From Heterotrichella gracilis (taxonomy: Eukaryota > Sar > Xanthophyceae > Tribonematales > Xanthonemataceae): DNA of 25,014 bases. The notes beneath the pieces were generated by a model. The model was given only the letters and a program-made list of their open reading frames with translations, was not told the origin of the DNA and ran no database searches. Location of the stretch: assembly GCA_032358255.1 (NCBI GenBank), contig JAULBX010028958.1:1-25014 (forward strand). Reading direction: 5' to 3'. Positions within the stretch are counted from its first letter, which is position 1; every line of letters starts with the position of its first letter. A program made the translations under genes and the position numbers. Shown in pieces: positions 17,353 through 25,014 of the stretch.

Positions 17353-20300
17353 ATGAAGGCCGTGATCCAGCGAGGCTTTGGCGACTCCTCCGTCTTGGAG
17401 GTCGTCACGGACTGGCCCAAGCCCCTCCGAAAGGCAGGGGAGGTGCTGGTCAAGGTTGGCGCTGTGGGGCTCAACCTCATCGATATCAAACTCCGGAAGG
17501 GCGAGGCACCTCACTTCCTGGTGGCCAAGGATAACGTGAGTGTGGGAAGTGGGTGGATCTGTGTAACAGGAAATTTGGCAAGTAATAGCGCAGGAATAGA
17601 CGTGGAATGGTGCGGTTTCAGACTGCGCTGTTGTCAGGGTGCAACGCATGCATGCATGTGCGACATCCCTACGGAACTACCCAGCTCGAGCTTAGAAGGG
17701 GGACAGTGGCGCTCGCGTAGTTGTTTAACCTTGGGTAGCATGTAACCTACTGCAGCGTACCAATAGACGTCAAGCATCAGGGGGGTGAACTGCCCGGGTG
17801 CCCCAATAAACCCTTACGGGAACAGCCCTTCCTTTCCATTCAACAACGCTGCAACAGTGCCCATCCCAGTCACCCCTGGAGGTTTCAGACGATAATTGAG
17901 CTAGGAAAGCCGGGTTAGTCAAGTGGACGTATGGAAACCCTGGAGGGCTTCGGACCCATGCCGTTATGAACAGAATATTGCTAACCTGGCCTGGTCAGAT
18001 CAAGTCAGGGTTCAGTGCCCAGGTCAGGTTAGCCCTTCACCAGAAGGTCAACGGTGCAATACCTTTGGCACCGTTGTTGTCACAGCCACTGATCCCGCTG
18101 TTTCCCACCACAGATCCTCGGATCGGACTTTGCGGGTTTGGTGGAGGAGGCAGACCCGGAGAGCAAGGTGGGTGAAGCACACTGTGGGTGGGTTTGGGTT
18201 TGGATTTGGGTTGGGGTATGGTGAGCGTACCCTCAACCCCCCTGTACAAACCCCTGTACGAGAAGCACTTGCCAATTGCAGTAGGGTTCGGTAGGGTCAG
18301 TAGGGTCAGTAGGGCAGTAGGGTCCTGTCAAGCGCCTTGGGGGCTATACAAACAGCATGGGGTGACCTCACTGCATCACCAAAGAATGATACTGTGTGGC
18401 CTCTTTTAGCTCAAAGGGTTGGGTCAGACAAGGTTATGAGGACACCCAGCCAGCTCAGTGAGCACATGCCAAGTGGGTTTAGGGGTTAGGGGTTAGGGTT
18501 TAGGGTTTAGGGTTGGCTAGCGTCATGGGAGCTGCAGAGTGACCTCAGCGCAATACCAAGGTATTGTGGTGCCTCTATCACGGCACCAGCCAGTACGCGT
18601 GGACTGTTCTGCCTGGGAACGGGGATTCAAGTAGTTAATCCAGTTGACGGGATTGCATCTGCGCTGAGCACCACTTGACAGCCCGTATCAAAATGCTTTG
18701 AAACAAATGAGCCGGGGATGAACTTGGTTTGGTGTGGGGTTCAGGGATTTGCCATCCGAATCGGGCGTCTTATCTGGGGCAGCATGGGCCAGAGCGTGTC
18801 TGTATAGGGCAGATAAAACAATGCTTTGTGCACTTTGTGCCAGAAGTGAAGAGAAGTCGATTGTCCTCTTGCAGTTCAACCCTGGAGACAAGGTGTTTGC
18901 CTTTGATGACGGCCTGGCAATGCGCAACCCCGCAGGTATACCCTTCCCTAGGGTTTCATCCACCCACAAACCACGCCTGGTCATCCCTAGCTAGGGTGCT
19001 CACACGTTGCGAACCCCCTGTCATGACAACATTTCCTGGCAACACAACTGTGCACCGCCACTCCATTTCACTGCGCGCAGAGTGCTAGGCTGTGCATGCG
19101 TGCTGATAGTATCTTTCACAGGCGCCCTTGCAGAGTACTTAGATGCAAAAGGGATTACCGTATTATTGTCTCTCTCCACAGGCGCCCTTGCTGAGTATTT
19201 GAGTGTGAAGGAGTCCAAGCTGGCGATTGTGCCCCCAGGGGTGGAGCTGACCACCGCAGCTGCACTGCCAACTGTCGCCCTCACAGCATGGCAGGTAGGG
19301 TTTGGGGTTTAGGGTTTAGTGTTTGGAGTCTAGGGTTTTGTGGAGCTGAGCACTGCGGCTGCCCTGCTGATGTCGCCCTCACAGCTAGTAGGTGTGCGGA
19401 GGATGCAGGGCTGGTATAGGAGGTAACAGGGGTGCTTTGTGGCTAAAGTTACCACAACATATTTGCCTCCCCTAAAATTTCAAAGGGAAATCTAGGCTGT
19501 TGGAGATATAACCTTTTGTTTTGAGTATTTAAGTGGAGTCATGTACACATTTTTTATCAGGCACCAATTGCCATGTGCCCCACGCTACATGGGGAGGCTA
19601 ACTTGCTAACTTGATTGTTTATTGTGCTGAATTATGTGGTTAATTTTTTTCATTCGTGTACCATCTATCATTTCTGCATGTATTCATATTGCCATGTGGC
19701 GCAGGCAGTGGAGGCGCTTACCCTAAAGGAGGGTGACAAGGTGCTGGTGCATGGCGCAGCTGGAGGGGTGGGCAGCATTGCTCTGCAGCTGGCCACAGCC
19801 AAGGGGGCGCAGGTGGTGGGCACTGCGAGCGGGAAAAATGCACCACTCATGAAAGAGGTGGGTAGAAAATGGTGCGGAGGTTGGTGCTACCCATCATATG
19901 GTGATGCCCGTTGAATTGTGCAAGGGCCAGTGTTAGGGTTTTGGGTTTAGGGTTCAGGAGTGGGCAGCATTGCACTAAAGCTGTCTAAGGCCAAGGGCCA
20001 TGGGTGGTGGCATCGCCTGCGCCAAATACATGTGACAATGTGACAATGATGAAATAGGTACCTCCCTAGGGGGAGCAGGATGGCGGTGGGTTTGTGCTAC
20101 CCGCCATTGCTCTTGGAGTCATGTGCTCGACGGGTGCTACTCCTGCCATGGCTCCCCTTGCTCACGGTTATCATGGCGGAAAAATTGTTCTAGAATTATG
20201 TATCTTAACCCCATTCTAGGGTTTTGGTGTCTGCCCCTTCTCATGGTGTTTCCCTTTCCCCCTTATCCAGCTGGGTGCTGTTGCCGTGGTTGACTACCGC

Positions 20301-21994
20301 ACAGAGGACTATGTGGAGAAATACAAGGAGGAGCCATTTGATGCGGTGGTGGATGTGATTGGAGGTAATTGATGGAGGTGGTGGGTGGCGGATGTTGATT
20401 GGGGTGGAGGTTGTGACTCTGGTTGTACATGGGTGATTGGAGGTGGCTGCGATGCTTGCTGTTGTGGCGGTGCTCTTACTTTGTCACTGGCTGAGCATAG
20501 TCAATATATGTGGCGAGGGTGGGTGGCTGGCTGTGTTTCTGATCCAGGGTACCCTGGGGTACAGCCGCGCGGCTGTGTTGGTCTCATGGGATGCTGCGGA
20601 TTGCTGGTGGTGTGGTGGGTCGGCGTATAAGACTGGTGGTGGGTGGGTGATAGGTCCACAGCCAATGCATGGGGCACCCCTCCAAGTGGGAGGTGGTTGC
20701 AGTCCGTGGACTCAGTTCTGGTTGTGACACAATCCCATTTTTGACAATCCACAGGAGTGTCTGGCACCACCCCCATTCCACAATCCCCACTAGCGTCCCG
20801 TACCATCTCCAATCCCGGCACAGATTCCTGAAAGTCCCCGCGTGCACACCCAGGCACCAACATCTATTAACTTTGCATTTGGTCCGCGCTTGCTCTGCAC
20901 ACCTCATCCGCATGCTGCCCCTATTTCCAGCATGATGCGTACGGTCAGTAAGGGCCGCGGTGGTACTCAGTTCTCATTCCATCCCTGTGCGAATCCCCAG
21001 GCGCCAACATCCCAAAGAGCCTGGCTGTGCTGAAGAAGAGTGGCCACTACGCGCTGCTGCTCACGGATTTCAGCCCATGGACAATGCTGGCAATTGCAAA
21101 GGGGTGCGCACCCATGCCAATCCCTAGAAAAACTCCCTGATTTCACCGAATTTGGCAAGAGTGAAAAGCTAAAATGCATGCATAGTAATAAGTGGCTGCA
21201 TTCACACAAAACATTGTGATTGGCTACCCTACCCATGCGATGTCCCTGCATGCACTGTCATCCTGATCAAGTCTGCCCTCTTCAATACGCACCCCCTTGA
21301 ACCCACAAATTGTAATTAACAAATTAAATGTCATAAATATTAATAAATTAATTAATGACTTAATTAAGACGGTCGGCACCTGTCCTTGAACGGACATGTT
21401 GGGCAAGGAAGAAGAGTTTGCAACTTTGACAGGCAACCCCCCTGCAATTCTTTCCCCACCATTCCTCATCCACACCCTGTGTGTAGGCTCCTGTACGGCA
21501 CGCTGGGGTGGGGCCCTCAGTGGCACCCAATCGCCTGCCACTCTGACGCTGGCCAGCTGGCAGCCATAGGGGGGATGGTGGCAAAGGGGGAGCTCAAGAT
21601 CAATGTGGCTAAGGTGTTTGCGCTGGATCAGATCAGGTGGGGAGGAAACGAAATGCATTCACCACGCGCAGCGCGCCGTGCTTTTCATCATCATTATGCT
21701 ATTCCCTTCTTCACGCGCAGCGCGATTGGGCAAGCACCGATGCAGAGTTGTTGGCGTGCAACCCCCACACCTGTTTGAATTTTACTTTTGACATCAGGCA
21801 GTGTTATACATAGCTTGCGATGCCTGTATTTGTGATGGCGCGAGGACCTTGCAGTATAGATTTTGCGGTAGATAACTTCATCCGCGGTCACATCGCCCAC
21901 CTTGCGTTGACCCTTGCGTTTGCCACTGCCCAGGGAAGCGCAGGACGAGGTGGAGAAGGGCGCAGGGGGCAGGGTGGTGGTCACAGTACCCTAA
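17353..21994 (+). CDS. Zinc-free MDR-family NADPH:quinone oxidoreductase-like protein, 323 aa, nine exons
   Basis: Medium-chain reductases of this type reduce quinones or activated enones with NADPH. Exons: 17353-17535, 18114-18167, 18875-18935, 19182-19294, 19705-19857, 20271-20364, 21001-21103, 21487-21636 and 21934-21994 (TAA). All phases agree and sum to 972 bases, normal for the family. The N-terminal GroES-like part has VLVKVGAVGLNLIDIKLRKG (about residues 32-51), ILGSDFAGLVE (about 62-72) and PGDKVFAF. The Rossmann part has KVLVHGAAGGVGSIALQLA, with the NADPH loop GAAGGVG at about residues 154-160. Later come FDAVVDVIGG and a C-terminal AQDEVEKGAGGRVVVTVP. Zinc ligands of alcohol dehydrogenases are absent, placing it among quinone oxidoreductase-like members, including plant enone reductases. 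I see no transit peptide or membrane span. The ATG at 17353 starts the conserved MKAV. Donors at 21104 (GTGCGC) and 21637 (GTGGGG) are non-consensus. TGTAA at 22361-22365 is the likely poly(A) signal. Confidence 0.93.
18281..18327 (+). repeat. Short GTAGGGTCA tandem repeat in intron 2
   Basis: Four to five units of 9-10 bases of the form (c)aGTAGGGT(ca). The unit resembles a diverged TTTAGGG repeat. It lies about 150 bases upstream of a cleaner TTTAGGG tract in the same intron. Confidence 0.75.
18355..18575 (+). repeat. TTTAGGG tract (18475-18515) between two related intron segments
   Basis: The tract has about six imperfect GGGTTTA/GGGGTTA units. The segment CATGGGGTGACCTCA..TGTGTGGCCTCT (18355-18402) is similar to CATGGGAGCTGCAGAGTGACCTCA..TTGTGGTGCCTCT (18524-18575). 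Both lie inside intron 2, so neither is coding. The match is by eye and weaker than in introns 4 and 5. Confidence 0.55.
19108..19204 (+). repeat. Duplicated exon 4 start with a second 3' splice site
   Basis: CACAGGCGCCCTTGC(a/t)GAGTA(c/t)TT occurs with acceptor AGs exactly 60 bases apart (exon starts 19122 and 19182). Both copies are in the same frame with no stop between, so use of the upstream AG would add 20 residues beginning GALAEYLDAKG before the normal GALAEYLSVKE. The downstream copy gives the usual family length. Confidence 0.85.
19241..19385 (+). repeat. Exon 4 end, TTTAGGG tract, degenerate copy of exon 4 end
   Basis: The exon 4 end (19241-19287, GTGGAGCTGACCACCGCAGC through TCGCCCTCACAGC) is followed by the donor and a TTTAGGG-like tract (19295-19339), then by a second version at 19340-19385 (GTGGAGCTGAGCACTGCGGC through TCGCCCTCACAGC). 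Roughly four of five positions match by eye. The donor GTAGGG itself forms the beginning of the telomere-like tract. Confidence 0.85.
19765..20108 (+). repeat. Exon 5 end, TTTAGGG tract, degenerate copy of exon 5 end
   Basis: Exon 5 sequence from GGGTGGGCAGCATTGCTCTG (19765) to the donor is followed by a tract at 19931-19955 (GTTAGGGTTTTGGGTTTAGG) and a degenerate copy from 19958 (AGTGGGCAGCATTGCACTAA) to about 20058. The resemblance appears to continue into the intron: GCGGAGGTTGGTGCTACCC (19876-19894) against GCGGTGGGTTTGTGCTACCC (20082-20101). The second copy has a base deletion and stops and would not be spliced in. Confidence 0.8.
20846..20875 (+). repeat. Possible degenerate copy of the exon 7 start
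   Basis: CACACCCAGGCACCAACATC lies about 150 bases upstream of the true acceptor AATCCCCAGGCGCCAACATC (exon 7 starts at 21001). The shared core is short, so this could be chance, but it resembles the duplicated exon 4 start. Confidence 0.4.
21303..21366. repeat. A/T-only-like tract in intron 7
   Basis: Nearly all A and T with repeated TTAATTAA and AATTAAT motifs, in contrast with the GC-rich exons beside it. It lies between exons 7 and 8 and could help intron recognition or be a remnant of an A/T-rich element. Confidence 0.8.
21661..21724 (+). repeat. Duplicated CACGCGCAGCGCG motif in intron 8
   Basis: The 13-mer CACGCGCAGCGCG occurs at 21662 and 21711, 49 bases apart, separated by a pyrimidine-rich stretch. 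CGCGCAGCGCG is partly self-complementary. Each copy contains a CGCAG that could act as a decoy acceptor before the real one at 21933. Confidence 0.75.
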
Positions 21995-22671
21995 AGCGAG
22001 TTGGCGATGCCGACGGTTGCAAGTATCCAATGGGGATGGTATGGCATGGAAATGAAAACACTTTCAAAACAATAGGAAAGAATATTGAATGCAGGGAGGG
22101 GCCGCTGAGCTGGCTGCGGCAGCTGAGGACTGCTGGCATGCAATTGAAATGATTAACCTCAACAGTGGGGGCATGATTGTTCAATTATATTTGCTGCACT
22201 ATGTGGATTCATGTCCTAAACTGCTTGCATCACCTCTGCATTAGTGGTTTCAACGCAGCCAAATCCTGGAATGCAAGGCATTTGGCGAAGGCATTTACTT
22301 AGTTAAATGATTTGCGTTTCTGTCATATAGCTATTACGAAACAGCCTGTCCATGTGACACTGTAAAAAAAAAGACCTAAAGCAAGCAACCACACATGTGT
22401 CATGGCGCCCAATTAAGTTGAAGGTCAACTGCCTACAAAAGTTGTCAAGACGCTGCCTTTTCCAGCAGCCAGTGTAAAACTCCACTGTCCCGCCAAGTGC
22501 TGAGATCATTGTACATTGACTGAGATCAGGAAGGCCCAGAACGCAGCAAGGACGTCAGCAGCCGGGTCTTTGATGCCTTTGAACAGGCATGTATGTCTTG
22601 ATGGCTTGCTAATGTGCTGAAATCAGATGACCTCTTACCGGCAGCGACCCTGCAATTGCAGAACCTTTTGA

Positions 22672-22880
22672 ATTTCAGGCTTAATGTGACATCCTAACAC
22701 GTCCGAATGGACAGTGCGTAGCACACACAAAAATATTGCGCGAGTGCTATATATGTGCGTGTATGCAGTGCAATGCAATCCACTTCAATGCATAAGTGTA
22801 AACCAGCTTAGGAGAGGTTTGGGCCCCACATGTCAGAGACATGTTAATCACTTCCAGCACATGACTGGTACCGTTGGGAA
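22672..22880 (+). repeat. Upstream copy of the F-box gene 3' flank
   Basis: Nearly identical to 24805-25014 (offset 2134): from TGTGACATCCTAACACGTCC to GACTGGTACCGTTGGGAA there are only a few differences, in the A run and one base near TGTAA. It includes the TGTAA signal (22798-22802). In the downstream copy the TGA of the shared ATGTGACATCC is the F-box gene's stop codon. The repeat may run further right, because the window ends inside the downstream copy. Confidence 0.95.
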
Positions 22881-23022
22881 TTATTAGTTGTTACAGACGG
22901 CGTATGCCGTATAAGGGGGAAGCATATTGCCACGGTGGGCCAAGAAAGCGCAGAATGAGGGGGCAAACTAAGAGTCGAGAGAGAGTTTATATAGTGCACT
23001 TGAAAACAACTTCCCAGGCCGG

Positions 23023-23106
23023 GTGAAGTTCACTAGCCCTGTGAAAGTTCCCAAGTCAGGTGAAGTTCCCTAGGACAGTGAACGTTCTCATAGCCTATGA
23101 AATCCC
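23023..23106 (+). repeat. Degenerate 18-19 bp tandem repeat
   Basis: Four units begin GTGAA(a/c)GTTC at 23023, 23041, 23060 and 23078, and a fifth, more diverged unit begins TATGAAATCCC at 23096. Spacing is 18-19 bases. It lies about 130 bases upstream of the proposed F-box start, possibly in the promoter. Confidence 0.85.
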
Positions 23107-23235
23107 TGCACACGTGCTATGCACAAGGGGTAATGCAATGCTGGACAGTCAGGGGAGTGACTGACTTCAGCAGGAAACTGTGGGGGTGTAATATGCAAAA
23201 CTAGTCAAAACTGCTAATTGATTGAAATGATCTAA

Positions 23236-24823
23236 ATGGCTTGGCTAAATGACTTGGGTAAAATGGCTCAGTCAACATGCATGCATATGGAACAACATAT
23301 GCACGTAAGTTAAACTGATGCATGCAAACCTCATGATAATAATCTAGGCCATATCACACACTATACTGGGCACGGCATATGGTGCCACACTCTATACCAA
23401 GTCACCACCATCCACCACCTGCCTGAGGAGGTCCTGCAGACAGTGCTGGGCCACTTGCCAGTTGTACACAGAGTCCGTGTGCAGCTGGTTTGCAAGCGGT
23501 GGAGGACAGCACTGCAAGGCCCCAGCGCAGCATGGGCTGAAATTGACTTGAGTGGTTTTGAGGGTGCTGATGGAGCTGCACCGTCTGAACCTCCTGGAGC
23601 TCAAAGCTTGATCCGGTTCTTGGCGTCTGAACCTTGCGTGGAGCCAGGTGCAGCTGTGTCCTGCCACGCATTGCGCCCACGTGTTGCGTCCACCACCAGC
23701 CTGATACTGGATGATGCCAACACCTACCACCCCGTGCTCATGGCAGTCACACCAGCCACCCTCTGCACCTTGGCGAGGGCTCAACTTGGTAGTGATGATG
23801 CCGAGGCATACAACGCCATCGTGTGCGCTCTGTCAAACCTGCAGCACCTGGAGCTGTCTGTGTCAGACCAGGCGCCGTGGACAGAGGGCCAAGACAGGAC
23901 CACCAGCCTTGTGTTCAAAACCCTGAAGGGTGTTGGGGGCCTGGCCAATCTGCGGTTCCTGCAGTTATACTTGGAGGACAGCGAGGAAGCGCTCTCTAGG
24001 TACCCACAGGCACTTTCAGCCCTGGGAAACCTCACTGGCCTGGAGACCCTGGCGGTGGAATTGGGCAGCGAGCAGCAGCATGAACAGGTACTGATGGCCC
24101 TGTCCGGCATGGGCAGCCTTACCATGCTGAAACTGGCAGGGTTGGTTGGATGGTATCAGTGTTCTGGCCGGCCTTCCGCAACTTCCCAACCTCACTCGAT
24201 TGACCACCTACTGCTCAGATCTGGCAGGAGAGGGTTGGTTGGAAGTACTTGCCAGACTGCCGCAGCTGGGCTGCTTCTGCATCAGGTTGCAGCCCGAGGA
24301 TGATTTTGAAAGGCATCAAACAATCAGCTTCTCAACCCTGACGGCGCTGACATGTCTAGTAGTAATAGGGTCACCAATGGTGGTGGCCAGCCTACCCACA
24401 TCCCTCAGGGAACTCCGCCTTGACGGTAGTTCCAGGTTTCATACAGTGAACAGCGTGTCGTCAGAAGCCGTTGATCACCTGTATGGATCTCTAGCGCCCC
24501 TCACGCAGCTGACATGCCTGTGCTTGCGTTCTTTCTGGCCGGATGTGGGTCTGGAGCAGGCATTGGAAGGCATGCAGCAGCTGGAGGTTTTGAGTTTGTC
24601 AGGGTCCATGCCTTCAAGATGGGTGGGTGGGCCCCTGGGTGGGGCTCTCGCCCTCACCCTTCCTGACCTGCCAGCGCTTCACACTCTGCGTATGAATTTG
24701 CGAACTCAGCAGCCTGCTCCTGATTCCGACTTGTCCAGCGACGATGAGGCAGCCGAGGTGTTTCAGCTGGCGCAGTGCACCATCAATATGCACATGCCGA
24801 CAGACATTTCCAGGCTGATGTGA
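23236..24823 (+). CDS. F-box/leucine-rich-repeat protein with a frameshift
   Basis: F-box proteins link substrates to SCF ubiquitin ligases through Skp1; the LRR part usually binds the target. The F-box is IHHLPEEVLQTVLGHL followed by VQLVCKRWRTAL, encoded from about 23410 to 23515. Irregular LRRs follow: LSNLQHLELSV, LANLRFLQLYLED, LGNLTGLETLAVEL, MGSLTMLKLAG, then LPQLPNLTRL, LTALTCLVV, LPTSLRELRLDG, LTQLTCLCLRSF and MQQLEVLSLSGS. The frame changes by one base near 24140-24150, exactly at GGTTGGTTGG: one 4-base unit too many, since with a single unit the LRR reads on smoothly. The stop is TGA 24821-24823. The start is tentative: ATG 23236 with a short exon to a GTAAGT donor at 23305 and a 42-base intron to the AG at 23346, phase 0. 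With the frameshift ignored the protein would be about 513 residues. TGTAA at 24932-24936 is the likely poly(A) signal. It is either a recent pseudogene, an allele, or an assembly error. Confidence 0.78.
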
Positions 24824-25014
24824 CATCCTAACACGTCCGAATGGACAGTGCGTAGCACACACAAAAAAATTTGCGCGAGTGCTATATATGTGCGTGTATG
24901 CAGTGCAATGCAATCCACTTCAATGCATAAGTGTAACCAGCTTAGGAGAGGTTTGGGCCCCACATGTCAGAGACATGTTAATCACTTCCAGCACATGACT
25001 GGTACCGTTGGGAA
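24805..25014 (+). repeat. Downstream copy of the duplicated 3' flank, cut by the window end
   Basis: Covers the last codons, stop and 3' untranslated region of the F-box gene. It matches 22672-22880 almost base for base and ends at the window edge at the same base as the upstream match ends (GGTACCGTTGGGAA), so its true extent is unknown. Confidence 0.95.

Larger units (their letters stand above)
21995..23235. other. Intergenic between the oxidoreductase and F-box genes
   Basis: Contains the oxidoreductase 3' end (TGTAA at 22361-22365 followed by an A run), a copy of the F-box gene's 3' flank (22672-22880), and a short tandem array (23023-23106). No reading frame is convincing. The stretch before 22672 might be the decayed body of an upstream F-box paralogue, but I cannot see LRR motifs in it. 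Confidence 0.5.

Noticed and set aside
18475..18515. A true telomere or chromosome end
   Set aside because: The tract has only a few imperfect units and lies inside an intron of an otherwise intact gene.
20385..20727. Gly/Cys-rich open frames in intron 6
   Set aside because: They come from GGT/GTG-rich simple sequence after the exon 6 donor, and exon 6 joins exon 7 in phase without them.
23023..23106. CRISPR-like array
   Set aside because: Units are 18-19 bases, diverged and directly adjacent without spacers, in a eukaryotic context.

Overview
The window reads as nuclear DNA of a green alga (Chlorophyta). The protein-coding genes are split by short GT-AG introns. TTTAGGG-type (Arabidopsis-type) telomere-like tracts lie inside introns and spacers. 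TGTAA, the usual chlorophyte poly(A) signal, follows the better genes. Families present are typically eukaryotic: gamma-tubulin complex protein, F-box/LRR, and an MDR quinone oxidoreductase. There is no operon structure, no Shine-Dalgarno pattern and no CRISPR. The exact lineage cannot be told from this sequence.

Layout. 1-1771 is mostly non-coding, with a coding-like but broken patch. 1772-3763 (+) is the C-terminal part of a gamma-tubulin complex protein (GCP) gene that looks decayed. 4646-7314 (-) is an unrecognised multi-exon gene with a proline-rich, acidic C-terminus. 7315-9701 is a spacer with a degenerate minisatellite and two orphan exons. 9702-16401 (+) holds three tandem relatives of an unrecognised family. 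Its conserved core is a basic 'RRxRAK..INN' segment spliced in phase 0 to an 'LPxALxELExEG' segment, probably a winged-helix fold. Copy 1 carries coiled-coil exons but has an in-frame TGA in the core. Copy 2 has an intact core and no coiled-coil exons. Copy 3 is broken by a stop and a 1-base deletion. A candidate minus-strand gene fragment lies between copies 2 and 3.

17353-21994 (+) is the clearest gene: nine exons that join without any phase conflict into a 323-residue NADPH-dependent quinone oxidoreductase-like protein. 23236-24823 (+) is an F-box/LRR protein with a frameshift at a GGTT tandem duplication. Its 3' flank is repeated about 2.1 kb upstream, so it is probably one member of a local array.

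The window looks like a region of continuous small-scale duplication, and the genes show no sign of forming a shared pathway. The most unusual pattern is recurrent: an exon end, or a stretch of intron, is followed by a TTTAGGG/CCCTAAA tract and then by a degenerate second copy of the sequence before the tract. I see this four times in two unrelated genes.
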